Part shown: positions 1-8,784 of the stretch, piece after piece | Layout of the letters: the number at the start of each line of letters is the position of its first letter | Numbering within the stretch: position 1 is the stretch's first letter | Assembly: GCF_030811215.1 (NCBI RefSeq) | Contig: NZ_JAUSQM010000001.1 | Span: forward strand, 3,534,001 to 3,598,000 | DNA length: 64,000 nt | Reading direction: 5' to 3' | Origin: Nocardioides massiliensis | GTDB taxonomy: Bacteria > Actinomycetota > Actinomycetes > Propionibacteriales > Nocardioidaceae | Position numbers and translations under genes: made by a program | The notes under the pieces: model-generated | The model's input: only the letters and a program-made list of their open reading frames with translations | What the model was told of the DNA's origin: nothing | The model's database searches: none

Positions 1-305
1 CCGAAGTCGAGGTCGCCGCTTGTAATGCTCCGAACTGTGGTTCCACCGCCCGCTCCGGGCACGATTCCCTCGAGGGCGATTCCCTCCTCCTCGAAGAACC
101 CCTTCTCCTGGCCGACCATGTACGTGGCCGAGTAGCCACTGGTCGGCCAGTGCGACACCGTGACGCTCACCTCGTCAAGCCCCTCGTTGGAGGCACTGGA
201 ATCCGAGCATGCAGCAAGAGCGACCGACGCCAGCAGGCCTACCCCGGCGACTGCTGCGCTACGCCGCCGGCCGTTCCGACTGTCTTGGCCTTGTGTACGT
301 CGCAT
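1..305 (-). CDS. ABC transporter substrate-binding lipoprotein, N-terminal part
   Basis: The gene runs off the left edge; about 101 residues are visible. The start is ATG at 305-303 with a GGAGGT ribosome site six bases upstream. The N-terminus is Arg-rich, then a hydrophobic stretch ends in a lipobox LAAC at about residue 31, so the product is an exported lipoprotein. The mature part contains VSVTVSHWPTSGYSATYMV and GQEKGFFEEEGI, which match the opening of SsuA/TauA/NMT1-type periplasmic binding proteins for sulfonates, nitrate or small aromatics. The gene is divergent from the ferredoxin operon, so the two may share control through the 365-407 repeats. The ligand cannot be told from the N-terminus alone. 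Confidence 0.85.
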   Translation of the reverse strand, partial: MRRTQGQDSRNGRRRSAAVAGVGLLASVALAACSDSSASNEGLDEVSVTVSHWPTSGYSATYMVGQEKGFFEEEGIALEGIVPGAGGGTTVRSITSGDLDF

Positions 306-353
306 TTTATGACCTCCGGGTGGATGGACCTCGCATCCGCGAGGTGCTCACCC

Positions 354-383
354 ATTACACACTTCACTTGAGTTGTGTGTCAA
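354..383 (-). promoter_or_regulatory. Putative promoter of the lipoprotein gene
   Basis: On the minus strand a perfect TTGACA (383-378) is followed after 18 bases by TGTAAT (359-354), about 50 bases upstream of the lipoprotein start. The -35 box lies inside the first copy of the direct repeat, so a protein bound there would overlap this promoter. Confidence 0.5.
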
Positions 384-407
384 CAGTCACTTGAGTTTTG
401 TGTCAAC
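365..407. repeat. Twin 20-bp direct repeat, probable operator pair
   Basis: Two copies of CACTTGAGTTKTGTGTCAAC lie at 365-384 and 388-407. They differ at one position and are 23 bp apart, about two helical turns. Each copy contains the inverted arms TTGA and TCAA eight bases apart. They sit between the divergent lipoprotein and ferredoxin genes. A further TTGACA at 433-438 on the plus strand could serve the ferredoxin operon. The regulator is not in the window. Confidence 0.55.
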
Positions 408-559
408 GGTTCAGCCAGGAGGGCACAATTTATTGACATGCCACTATGGTGGGCTGTTTACTTTCACCGTACTGGCCGCGTCAGGGTCGTGGAAGGTTCA
501 CGTTGCATCCTGCGACCTTCCGCTGCTGTGCGACGGTCAACTGAGAGGAGCTGAGAACT

Positions 560-757
560 ATGGCAATCGTGAGAGCGGACCTCGATACCTGCCTCGGGTA
601 CGCGAACTGTGTCGTGGGCGCGGATGACTACTTCGACGTCGACGACGACGGTGTCGTGGTCCTGTTGCGGGTTGACGTGCCCGAGAACAACCGAGCGCGC
701 GTGGAGGAAGCTGTCCGCAGCTGCCCGGTGTCCGCACTCATACTGGAGGAAGAGTGA
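560..757 (+). CDS. 3Fe-4S ferredoxin (P450-type)
   Basis: This 65-residue acidic electron carrier matches small actinobacterial ferredoxins that feed cytochromes P450. Cluster cysteines are C11 and C17 in DTCLGYANC and the last in SCPVSAL near residue 55. The position used for a fourth Fe ligand in 4Fe-4S proteins holds A15 or nearby residues, which fits a 3Fe-4S cluster. The gene overlaps the downstream reductase by GTGA, so the two are translationally coupled. A P450 partner is expected but none adjoins; the P450 genes in this window lie about 50 kb away. The start is ATG preceded by GAGAGGAGCTGAGAAC. Confidence 0.88.
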   Translation: MAIVRADLDTCLGYANCVVGADDYFDVDDDGVVVLLRVDVPENNRARVEEAVRSCPVSALILEEE

Positions 758-1971
758 GTCGCACCGTTATCGTGGGTTCCTCCGTCGGTGGGGTACGCAC
801 GGCACAGTCACTGCGGTCGGAAGGGTACGAGGGCGAGATTGTCCTCGTCGGCGAGGAACAGGAGCTGCCGTACGACAAGCCGCCGCTGTCCAAGGGGGTC
901 CTTGTGGGCACCGCCACCGCCGAGTCGGTCCGGCTGCTCACGCAGGAGGCCGCTGAGCGTGACTCTATCCGGTTGGTCCTCGGTCACCGAGCCACCCGTC
1001 TCGACGTCGCCGCTCATCGCGTCGAGCTCGAGGGACTCGACCCATTGTCCTACGATCAGGTCGTCATCGCCACGGGAGCCCGGGCCCGGCCATCGCCATG
1101 GGGGGAGCGCCCCGGTATCCACGTGATCCGTACGCTCCAAGACGCCCAGCTGCTGAGGCAGGACCTGGTGGCCGGTGGGCATGTCGTCGTGGTGGGCGGC
1201 GGGTTCATCGGCGCCGAGGTGGCGTCGAGCGCCCGCATACTCGGCCTCGAGGTCACCATGGTCGACCCGCTTCCGGTGCCGATGAGCCGGGTGTTCAACC
1301 CCGAAATCGGCAAATGGTTCGCTGCGCTGCATGAGCGGCATGGCGTGCGAGCCCTTTTCGACGTCGGGGTGGAAGTCATCGACGGCGAGCGGGGGAACTT
1401 CACCGTACGCCTCACCGACGGCTCGTCCGTCTCCGCCGCGGTGGTCGTCATCGGTATCGGATCAGAGCCGAACGATGCCTGGCTCAAATCTTCCGGACTC
1501 GTCGTCGACAACGGGCTGGTTTGCGATGAGTACTGCCGAGCAGTCGACGTCCACAATGTGTACGGCGTCGGCGACGTCGCCCGTTGGTTCCACCCGACAT
1601 ACCGCACCGAAGTCCGCGTGGAGCACTGGACGAACGCCGTCGATCAGGCAGTGTGCGTGGCTCACAACATCGTGCATCCGGAAGATGCCCGCTCGTACGC
1701 CCCCCTGGAGTACGTATGGAGCGACCAGCATGACTGGAAGATCCAGGTCGTGGGCCGCACGGCCGGCGGCAGCACCGAGCACGTCATGATCGGCGACCCG
1801 GCCACTGACAACCGGTTTGCTGTTCTCTACACCCCCGACGGGACGACGATGTCTGGCGCTGCGGTCGTCAACTGGCCGCGCGCCCTCGTCCTATGCCGCA
1901 AGGGGCTGCGCGACGGGACGCCTCTTGACGAAGTGTGTGAGTCCATCTCGGCGGCGGCCGCCAAGGGATGA
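754..1971 (+). CDS. FAD-dependent ferredoxin reductase
   Basis: A 405-residue NAD(P)H:ferredoxin reductase of the rubredoxin/putidaredoxin reductase type. The N-terminal FAD-binding fold shows VIVGSSVGGVRTAQ. PYDKPPLSKG is a family signature. A second GxGxxG fold, VVVGGGFIGAEVAS near residue 147, binds NAD(P)H. VYGVGDVARW near residue 272 contacts the flavin. It starts with GTG inside the stop of the ferredoxin gene. It is clearly paralogous to the reductase at 42748-43944, which serves a Rieske ferredoxin. It probably passes electrons to the upstream 3Fe-4S ferredoxin for a P450 encoded elsewhere. Confidence 0.9.
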   Translation: MSRTVIVGSSVGGVRTAQSLRSEGYEGEIVLVGEEQELPYDKPPLSKGVLVGTATAESVRLLTQEAAERDSIRLVLGHRATRLDVAAHRVELEGLDPLSYDQVVIATGARARPSPWGERPGIHVIRTLQDAQLLRQDLVAGGHVVVVGGGFIGAEVASSARILGLEVTMVDPLPVPMSRVFNPEIGKWFAALHERHGVRALFDVGVEVIDGERGNFTVRLTDGSSVSAAVVVIGIGSEPNDAWLKSSGLVVDNGLVCDEYCRAVDVHNVYGVGDVARWFHPTYRTEVRVEHWTNAVDQAVCVAHNIVHPEDARSYAPLEYVWSDQHDWKIQVVGRTAGGSTEHVMIGDPATDNRFAVLYTPDGTTMSGAAVVNWPRALVLCRKGLRDGTPLDEVCESISAAAAKG

Positions 1972-2139
1972 TGCGGGACGGCTAGCCCTTAACCAGACAC
2001 TCCGAGGGATTCAGAAGGGATCCATCGGCACCGTCCGCCTCGACAGGCCCGACGACGTCAACTCCTCGTGGGTTGTCAACACCCCATAGCCGAGCTGGAT
2101 GTCTCTGCTATGACAACACCATCGACTCGAAGGACCACA

Positions 2140-2394
2140 ATGCATGACATCACCGTCGCTTCCCGCCCTGTCGGCGGGCCGCCGACCAAGCATGAGCTTG
2201 CCCTGATGATCTGGGTGGCCGTGTTCCCAACCCTCACCGTCATCAACCTCGCACTCGGTGGCTGGCTGGCCACCCTGCCGACAGTACTGCGCACCTTCAT
2301 CCTGGCGACCGTGGCCGTGCCGATCGTGATCTATGGCCTCATGCCACTACTGCACACGCTGCGTGCGCGCCTCCTCGGGACGGCGGCACGCTGA
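2140..2394 (+). CDS. Small two-helix membrane protein
   Basis: An 84-residue protein with two hydrophobic segments, at about residues 24-44 and 50-72, joined by a short polar turn. It resembles the C-terminal membrane tail attached to many actinobacterial antibiotic-biosynthesis-monooxygenase (ABM) domain proteins, here without an ABM domain. The start at 2140 is chosen because GAAGGA lies five bases upstream; in-frame ATGs at 2110 and 2068 are possible. The function is unknown. The gene ends just before the IS remnant region, so it may be a survivor of a longer gene. Confidence 0.5.
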   Translation: MHDITVASRPVGGPPTKHELALMIWVAVFPTLTVINLALGGWLATLPTVLRTFILATVAVPIVIYGLMPLLHTLRARLLGTAAR

Positions 2395-2439
2395 CCGCAA
2401 TCGACCGGCGCGACACAGCTCCGCGTCCGGGTGCAGGCC

Positions 2440-2533
2440 TGTCGCGGCCCGAGCAGCCGACGGCTGTAGAGGTCGATCACGGTCGCCAGCTACAGCTTCG
2501 TGCCCTTCCCCATCGACCCCGGTCGGGATCTCT
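2440..2533 (-). mobile_element. Left remnant of an old IS3-type transposase gene
   Basis: Minus-strand translation gives LATVIDLYSRRLLG, a core IS3-family OrfB motif around the second half of the DDE domain. It is preceded by an in-frame TAG and a one-base frame change. Homology stops at about 2455. It is the continuation of the remnant at 4983-5575: if the two elements inserted between them are removed, the reading DMTEWPEIPTG... followed by LATVIDLYS is restored apart from the one-base shift. The function is lost. Confidence 0.7.
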
Positions 2534-3712
2534 GGGACTGTGGGACTGTGGATTAAATGGTGTTTTCGGCCTGACGCGCTGACGAGTGTCAGCGGGGAAG
2601 GTGCCGTGATGACCACGACACTGGGCGATGTGCCCGCGAAGAAGAAGGCCCAGCCCTCTGCGGAGGAGCTGGCGGCCAAGGAACTGGTGGCGTTCGCGAA
2701 GGAGAAGGGGCTGTCCCTGACCGGGCCTGAGGGTCTGCTCAAGCAGTTCACCAAGAGCGTCCTGGAGACAGCGCTCAATGAGGAGATGACCGAGCATCTG
2801 GGGCACGAGAAGAACCGTGCCCCTGCTGATCGCGAGTCGGGCAACGTCCGCAACGGGACCCGACCCAAGACGGTGCTGACCCACGCCACAGGCGAGGTCG
2901 AGCTCGAGGTCCCACGCGACCGCGACGGGACCTTCGAGCCGGTGATCGTCAAGAAGCGACAACGGCGGCTGTCCGAGGTCGACGAGATCGTGCTGTCGCT
3001 CTACGCCCGCGGCCTGACGACCGGAGAGATCTCGGCGCACTTCGCCCAGATCTACGGCGCCTCGGTGTCGAAGGAGACGATCAGTCGGATCACCGACAAG
3101 GTCCTCGATGAGATGCAGACCTGGACTACCCGTCCCCTGAACGAGGTCTACGCGGCGATCTTCATCGACGCGATCATGGTCAAGGTCCGCGACGGCCAGG
3201 TCGCCAACCGCCCTGTCTACGCGGCGATCGGGGTCACTCTGGCAGGAGAGAAGGACGTCCTGGGCCTGTGGGTCGGGACCGGTGGTGAGGGCGCGAAGTT
3301 CTGGATGAGCGTGCTCACCGATCTGCGCAACCGCGGCGTGAAGGACACCTTCTTCGTCGTCTGTGACGGGCTGAAGGGACTCCCAACAACGCCTGGGAGG
3401 AGTTCATCCCGTTCCTGGACTACGACGTCGAGATCCGCACCGTGCTGTGCAGCACGAACGCGATCGAGTCGCTCAACGCCCGCTACCGCCGGGCGGTCAA
3501 GGCCAGAGGCCACTTCCCGACCGAGCAGGCCGCGCTGAAGTGTCTCTACCTGGTCACCAGATCCCTCGACCCGACCGGCCAAGGGCGGGCACGATGGACT
3601 ATGAGGTGGAAGCCAGCCCTCAACGCGTTCGCGATCACCTTCGCCGACCGCTGGCCGGCAGCAGAGACCTACTAATGGAAACCGCCAGAAACACCGTTAC
3701 TGAAACAGTCCC
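2534..3712 (+). mobile_element. IS256-family element with internal deletion
   Basis: The ends are imperfect inverted repeats starting GGGACTGT and sharing GGTGTTT about 20 bases in. The element is flanked by perfect 8-bp duplications GGATCTCT at 2526-2533 and 3713-3720, the length expected for IS256-family insertion. It sits inside the old IS3-type transposase gene on the minus strand. The transposase has lost an internal segment (see the next entry), so the copy is non-autonomous. Confidence 0.85.
2609..3675 (+). pseudogene. IS256/Mutator-type transposase, internally deleted
   Basis: The start ATG at 2609 has GGGGAAG upstream. Residues 1-257 are intact and show the IS256 features: charged N-terminus, GHEKN, the RLSEVDEIVLSLYARGLT segment, the first catalytic Asp in FIDAIMVKVRDGQ, and the second in VVCDGLKGLP. 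At about 3380 the sequence jumps to NNAWEEFIPFLDYDV in another frame and continues with TNAIESLNARYRRAV to the normal C-terminus at 3675. Roughly 70 residues and the reading frame are lost, so no active enzyme can be made. The C-terminal part carries the Glu of the DDE triad in NAIESLN (family knowledge). Confidence 0.88.
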
Positions 3713-3767
3713 GGATCTCTGGCCTTGACCCCGTGTGGTGGACACCTCGTAAGAGAGGATTTTCATC

Positions 3768-4082
3768 ATGGGAAGACAGCGTCGGGAGTTCACTCCTGAG
3801 TACAAGGACGAGGCCGTGAAGTTGGTGATCAACACCGGCCGTCCGGTCGCCGTGGTGGCTCGTGAGCTCGGCGTCAAGGAGCAGACGCTCGGCCGGTGGG
3901 TCAACCTGTTCAAGTCACGTCAGGACGCCGGTGACGGCGCTCTGAGCGAGACCGAGCGGGCCGAGCTCGCGCGGCTCCGCAGGGAGAACTCGGAGCTGAA
4001 GATGGATCGGGCGTTCTTGAAAAAAGCGTCGCTCTTCTTCGCCCAGGAAGCATCGGATACGAACGAGAAGCGTTCGCGCTGA
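3768..4082 (+). CDS. IS3-family transposase OrfA
   Basis: A 104-residue protein with the OrfA helix-turn-helix: RREFTPEYKDEAVKL, then PVAVVARELGVKEQTLGRWV. A leucine-rich C-terminal coiled coil, LARLRRENSELKMDRAFLK, multimerises the transposase. A run of six A at 4020-4025 is a plausible -1 frameshift site leading into orfB, whose frame is -1 relative to orfA. The stop overlaps the orfB ATG (TGATG at 4080-4084). The gene itself is intact, but its partner is broken. Confidence 0.85.
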   Translation: MGRQRREFTPEYKDEAVKLVINTGRPVAVVARELGVKEQTLGRWVNLFKSRQDAGDGALSETERAELARLRRENSELKMDRAFLKKASLFFAQEASDTNEKRSR

Positions 4083-4960
4083 TGCACGCGGAGAAGAGCA
4101 ACCACACGGTCTCGCGGATGGCACGTCTGCTCGAGGTCTCGCGCTCGGGGTTCTACGCCTGGTCCAAGCGGCTGCCCTCGAAGCGGGCGGTCCGGGCCGA
4201 GAGGATCGAGGCCAAGATCGCCTGGTTCCACGGTGAGTCCGATGAGGTCTCCGGGGCACCCAGGATCCTGGCCGATCTGCGTGAGGACGGCGAGGTCATC
4301 TCGCGTAAGACGGTTGCGAAGACGATGCGCAAGCTCGGCATGCGCGGGATCTGCCCGCGGCAGTCGCGCACCACCAGCGTGCGCGAGGACGGCGACACCC
4401 TACCCGCCCGACGTGACCAAGCGGCAGTGGGACACCGGGGTCCTCAACGCCGTCTGGGTCGGCGACATCAGCTACCTGAGGACCTGGGAAGGGTGGCTGT
4501 ACCTGGCCACCGTGATCGATGCGCACTCCCGTCGGGCGATCGGGTGGGCGATCGCTGATCACATGCGCACCGACCTCGTCGAGGACGCCCTGAAGATGGC
4601 GATCACCCTGCGCGGCGAACTCCCTGCCCGGGTCGTGTTCCACACCGACAGGGGCGCCCAGTACGCATCGGAGCAGATCACCACGTTTGCGGCCGAGAAC
4701 GGCATCGCCAGGTCGATGGGCTACACCGGGATCTGCTGGGACAACGCGATGGCTAAGTCGTTCTTCGCCACGTTGAAGACCGAGTTCTACTACCGCCGGA
4801 TCTGGCCCACCCGGGCCGGCGCCAAGCTGGCCGTCGGGGACTGGACGAGGACCGCTATAACCGGCGACGAAGGCACTCCTCCATCGGGCAGGTCAGCCCG
4901 CTCACCTTCGAGATGCAACACTCCAACCAGACCGCGGCAGCACCTCAAGCCGCATAACCC
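4082..4960 (+). pseudogene. IS3-family transposase OrfB, two frameshifts
   Basis: The frame opening at 4082 gives the OrfB N-terminus (SGFYAWSKRLPS, GAPRILADLREDGE). It then shifts near 4395 into VTKRQWDTGVLNAVWVGDIS with YLRTWEGWLYLATVIDA, FHTDRGAQYAS and GYTGICWDNAMAKSFF, which hold the DDE Asp, Asp and, just after, Glu. A second shift near 4850 garbles the C-terminal part that should read RRHSSIGQVSPLTFE. Function is lost unless both shifts are sequencing errors. Confidence 0.85.
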
Positions 4961-4982
4961 CGTGTCCACCGTCCGGGGTCAG

Positions 4983-5575
4983 GGCCACTCGGTCATGTCC
5001 CCTACCCAGCGGGCGTTGGGACGGCTCGCGGTGAAGTCCCGCTTGAGCAGGTCGGGGAACCTTCGGGGCGGTCTTGTCCTGCTTGGTGAGGCCGTTGCGA
5101 CGCTTGATCCGCCGGGCTACGAGGCCTTGGCGACGCGTCGAGTCCGCCACTGTCTTCTCCGACACCGTCCAGCCGCCGTCGCGCAGATCGTGGACCAGGC
5201 GCGGTGAGCCATGCAGGCCACGCGCCTTCCTGAAGGCCACGGCGACGGCCCGGTCGATGGTGTGGCGGCGCCGGTCCCGGGGCGTGTGCAGCCCGTTGAC
5301 CGCGCCTGGTGAACAGGCCCGCCCGGCCCACTTGTAGAACCACGCCAGGGATACCCCGAGCAGGGCGCAGACGACCGTGTGCGGCACTTGGTACTTGGTC
5401 CTCTGGTCGGCGATGAAGCGTGCCACGCTCACTTCGTCGCCTCCTTGACCCACAGGACCAAGGATCGCTTGAGGACATCACGCTCCATCCGGAGCTCGGC
5501 AACCTCGCCGCGGAGCCGCTTGAGCTCCTGGGCACCAACGTTCCGGTTCTGGTCACTGGAACTCTACGGCGAAAG
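4983..5575 (-). mobile_element. Right remnant of the old IS3-type element (orfA tail and orfB head)
   Basis: On the minus strand, 5560-5435 encodes an OrfA tail (QELKRLRGEVAELRMERDVL, then KRSLVLWVKEATK and stop). The overlapping 5453-4990 encodes an OrfB head: VARFIADQRTKYQVPHTVVC, then LHGSPRLVHDLRDGG. Near 5065 one extra base moves the frame to PDLLKRDFTASRPNARWVGD. The reading stops at 4983 where the IS3-type element inserted and resumes at 2533. Both outer ends are truncated. Confidence 0.75.
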
Positions 5576-5593
5576 GTCGATCCAAGCCGCTTA

Positions 5594-6862
5594 GCGGCGC
5601 ACGTTCACCGCGGAGTACAAGGCGGAGATCCTGGCCGAGTACGACGCCGCTGACCGCGGCGAGCGGGGAGAGATCTCGCGATGCGAGGGCCTGTGCTCCT
5701 CCCACATCGTGGAGTGGCGCAAGGCCGCCGATGCCGGCGCGGCGTCGGCGCTGTGCCCCAAGGCCAGGGACCGCCGCGATCGCGAGATCGAGCGGCTGCG
5801 GGTACGAGACGAGAAGGCTGAGGCCGAGCTGGCCAAGACGAAGGCGGCGTTGGCCCTGGTGGGAAAGCACACGCGCTCTTGGAGACGCTCTCCGAGAGCA
5901 CGGCCACGCCGAAGCGGTCGCGACGGTGATAACCCCGGCCGTCGACGACCTCGCCGAGCCCGTCGGTGTGAAGCGGGCGTGCGAGGGCTGGCCGACCAAG
6001 GGGCAGCCACTACCGCGCCCAGCAGGCCCCTCGTGTACGGGCCGCACCCGGCACGCCCGGCGCCGCCGAACGCGCTCGCCGAAGCTGAACAGGCTCACGT
6101 GCTGGGCGTGTTGACGTCGGAGAGGTTCTGCGACAATTCGGGGGCCCAGACCTGGGCCACGCTGCTGGACGAGGGCGCCTACCTGTGCTCGGTGTCTACG
6201 ATGCACCGGCTGCTGCGCGCCCACGGTGCCGCGGGTGAGCGACGCCGCCAAGCCATCCATCCGCCAAAGAGAAGCCCGAGCTGCTGGCCACACTGTGCCT
6301 GGGCAGGTCTGGTCTGGCATGTCACCAAGCTCCGCGGCCCCGGACGTGGATCTGGTTCCAACTCTACCTCGTGCTCGACATCTTCTCCCGCTACGTCGTG
6401 GCTTGGACGGTGCAGAGAGTCGAGGATTCCGAGATCGCCAAGACCATGCTTGAGGAAGCGATGGGCGTCCACGGCATCCCGGTCGCGGTCATGCCGACCG
6501 GGGCACTCGATGACCTCCAAACCCGTCGCCCAGCTCCTGCGCGACCTGGGCGTCGACCGCAGTCATTCCCGGCCGAGGGTGTCGAACGACAACCCCTTCA
6601 GCGAGGCGGCGTTCAAGACCGTGAAGTACGCCCCTGTGTTCCCCGAGGCGTTCGGGTCCCTGGCCGACGCCCGGGCGTTCTGCGAGGCGTTCTTCGGCTA
6701 CTTCGACCACGAGCACCGCCATTCCGGGATCGGGCTGCACACCCCGCAACCGCCGCCCCCAGGCACCGAGGCTGCACAAGTGCGCCTGGATCAACCAGCC
6801 CTCACCGAAGGCCCTCATACAGACCGCGTAACGAGACGTGTCTCAGACTGCTTGACATCTTC
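5594..6862 (+). mobile_element. Decayed IS3-family copy, relative of the 7.3-8.8 kb element
   Basis: The sequence starts abruptly at the codons for RRTFTAEYKAEILAEYDAAD, lacking about 20 N-terminal residues, and runs to the same right end as the intact relative (GTGTCTCAGACTGCTTGACA). Several one-base changes break orfA (near 5870) and orfB (near 6260, 6310, 6350 and 6500). A deletion of about 100 bp near 6750 removes part of the OrfB C-terminus. Fragments such as VSNDNPFSEAAFKTVKYAPV are still readable. It is inactive, and too diverged at many sites to be a recent duplicate of the intact copy. Confidence 0.85.
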
Positions 6863-6947
6863 CGAACCGCCGAGCGAAGACGCCGAACTCAGCCCCCCAA
6901 TGATTGCCGCTGACAGAAGGCAAGCACGAGTGGAGCGCGAGGACGCG

Positions 6948-7305
6948 TCAGCGCAAGCCGAAGCGTTGGCCCTGCGGCGTGGTCTCGGCAGCAGCGAGCA
7001 ACGTCTCGAGCCGCTTCGCGGCGACGCTCTCCGCGTGCGTCGGGGAGATCCGAACCGTAGCGTCGGCGACCTCGAGCGAAGCGGCTACTGCGTTGTGCGG
7101 ATTCGCCAGCATTTCGGATGCTAGGTCCAACGCGCCATTGACGGCTTCCCCGCGCTCCGTCAGTCGGTTGATTAACCCCAATTGAAAGGCGCGCTCGGCA
7201 CTGACTGCTAGACCCGTCGACAACAACTCGCGGGCTATGTTGATCGGCACGCGTTGTGAGAGGCGCACAGCCCCTCCCGCCGCAGCAATCAGGCCACGCC
7301 GCACC
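6948..7305 (-). pseudogene. Enoyl-CoA hydratase, C-terminal half (split by IS)
   Basis: Minus-strand codons from GTG at 7304 give VRRGLIAAAGGAVRLSQRV, then ARELLSTGLAVSAERAFQLG, and end at a TGA at 6948. This is the crotonase C-terminal half, with the RGLIAAAGG segment after the second oxyanion region and the A-x-x-A-x-x-x-G-L-I-N motif. The first complete codons are the direct continuation of the N-terminal half ending at 8815-8821, in the same frame. Joined, the two halves give about 250 residues, the normal family length. Confidence 0.9.
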
Positions 7306-7378
7306 CCTGTGCGTCAGGCTGAGGTGAGACACCACTTCTGAGTTCCTTCCCTGCACGGGGCGAGAAGCGAGACACCTG

Positions 7379-7786
7379 ATGACCATGACGTTGGCCGATA
7401 CGACGGCGTTCGATGATGGGGTGGTGACCCCGAGAGCTGACCGTCCGAAGCGACGCACGTTCACCGCGGAGTACAAGGCGAGGATCCTGGCCGAGTACGA
7501 CGCCGCCGACCACGGCGAGCGGGGCGCGATCTTGCGCCGGGAGGGCCTGTACTCCTCCCATATGGTCGACTGGCGCAAGGCCGCCCGGGCGGGCGCAAGC
7601 TCCGCGCTTGGACCCAAGTCACGTGACCGGCGGGACCGGGAGATCGAGCAACTGCGGGCGCGTGCGGAGAAGGCCGAGGCCGAGCTGGCCCGGACGCAGG
7701 CCGCGTTGGACCTGGTGGGAAAAGCACACGCGCTCTTGGAGACGCTCTCCGAGAGCACGGGCACGCCGAAGCCGCCGCAGCGGTGA
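7379..7786 (+). CDS. IS3-family transposase OrfA
   Basis: A 135-residue protein. KRRTFTAEYKARILAEYDAA begins a helix-turn-helix domain that binds the element ends, followed by REGLYSSHMVDWRKAARAG. The second half is a charged coiled coil, EIEQLRARAEKAEAELARTQ, for multimerisation. It ends by overlapping orfB with GTGA, so OrfB may be made by coupling rather than only by frameshifting. All residues changed in the decayed neighbour are intact here. Confidence 0.88.
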   Translation: MTMTLADTTAFDDGVVTPRADRPKRRTFTAEYKARILAEYDAADHGERGAILRREGLYSSHMVDWRKAARAGASSALGPKSRDRRDREIEQLRARAEKAEAELARTQAALDLVGKAHALLETLSESTGTPKPPQR

Positions 7787-8784
7787 TCAACCCTGCCGTC
7801 GACGAGCTCGCCGTCCACACGAGCGTGAAGCAGGCGTGCGACCTGTTGGGACGTGCGCGGGGTAGCCACTATCGCGCCCAGCGGCCCAGGGTGCATGGCC
7901 CGGCACCGAAGCGGCCCACGCCACCGAACGCGCTCACTGTCGCCGAACAGGAGCAGGTGCTCGCGGCGTTGACCAGCGAGCGGTTCTGCGACAAGTCGGT
8001 GGCGCAGACGTGGGCCACCCTGCTGGACGAGGGCACCTACTGGTGCTCGATGTCCACGATGCACCGGCTGCTGCGTGCCTGCGGCGCGGCCGGTGAACGT
8101 CGCCGGCAAGCCGTCCATCCGGCGAAGAAGAAGCCCGAGCTGCTCGCCACCGGGCCCGGGCAGATCTGGTCGTGGGACATCACCAAGCTCCGCGGTCCCG
8201 GCCGCGGGGTCTGGTTCCAGCTCTACGTCGTGCTCGACATCTTCTCCCGCTACGTCGTGGCCTGGACCGTCCAGAACGCTGAGGACTCCGAGATCGCCAA
8301 GACCATGCTCGAGGAGGCGATGGGCGACCACGGGATCCCTGAGGCGGTCCATGCCGACCGGGGCACCTCGATGACCTCCAAACCCGTCGCGCAGTTGCTG
8401 CTCGACCTGGGTGTCGACCGGTCTCATTCCCGACCGAGAGTGTCGAACGACAACCCGTTCAGCGAGTCGGCGTTCAAGACGCTGAAGTACGCGCCTGTCT
8501 TCCCCGACGCGTTTGGGTCGCTGGCCGACGCGAGGGCGTTCTGTGAGGCCTTCTTCACCTACTACAACCACGAGCACCGCCATTCCGGGATCGGGCTGCA
8601 CACCCCTGCGTCGGTCCACCACGGCACCGCCGCCGAGATCCGCGTCCAGCGTCAGGCCACCCTCGACGCCGCGCATGCCGCTCACCCCGAACGATTCGGC
8701 AACCGCCGACCCCAGGCGCCGAAGCTGCCCAAGGCCGCCTGGATCAACCAGCCCTCACCGGAGGCCCTCATACAGACCGCGTAA
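7783..8784 (+). CDS. IS3-family transposase OrfB (rve integrase domain)
   Basis: A 333-residue DDE transposase starting at GTG in the orfA stop. The HTH_21-like N-terminal region is followed by the retroviral-integrase fold. The catalytic Asp is in WSWDITKLRGPG, the second Asp in AVHADRGTSMTSK, and the Glu in NPFSESAFKTLKYAP, 35 residues or so later as expected for DDE(35)E. DIFSRYVVAWTV and HSGIGLHTP are family signatures. The reading frame is complete, so this copy may still be mobile. Confidence 0.9.
   Translation: MINPAVDELAVHTSVKQACDLLGRARGSHYRAQRPRVHGPAPKRPTPPNALTVAEQEQVLAALTSERFCDKSVAQTWATLLDEGTYWCSMSTMHRLLRACGAAGERRRQAVHPAKKKPELLATGPGQIWSWDITKLRGPGRGVWFQLYVVLDIFSRYVVAWTVQNAEDSEIAKTMLEEAMGDHGIPEAVHADRGTSMTSKPVAQLLLDLGVDRSHSRPRVSNDNPFSESAFKTLKYAPVFPDAFGSLADARAFCEAFFTYYNHEHRHSGIGLHTPASVHHGTAAEIRVQRQATLDAAHAAHPERFGNRRPQAPKLPKAAWINQPSPEALIQTA

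Larger units (their letters stand above)
3725..4982 (+). mobile_element. IS3-family element, frame-broken copy
   Basis: The ends are TTGACCCCGTGTGGTGGACAC on the left and, reading inward, CTGACCCCGGACGGTGGACAC on the right. A 4-bp repeat GGCC at 3721-3724 and 4983-4986 is the likely target duplication. The element carries orfA and orfB in the usual overlapping arrangement, but orfB is frameshifted. It lies 12 bp to the right of the IS256-type element, and both interrupt the same old IS3-type gene. Confidence 0.85.

Noticed and set aside
6889-8685. Minus-strand open frame of 598 codons
   Set aside because: It runs antisense through the IS3 transposase genes; the real minus-strand signal here is only the enoyl-CoA hydratase end at 6948-7305.
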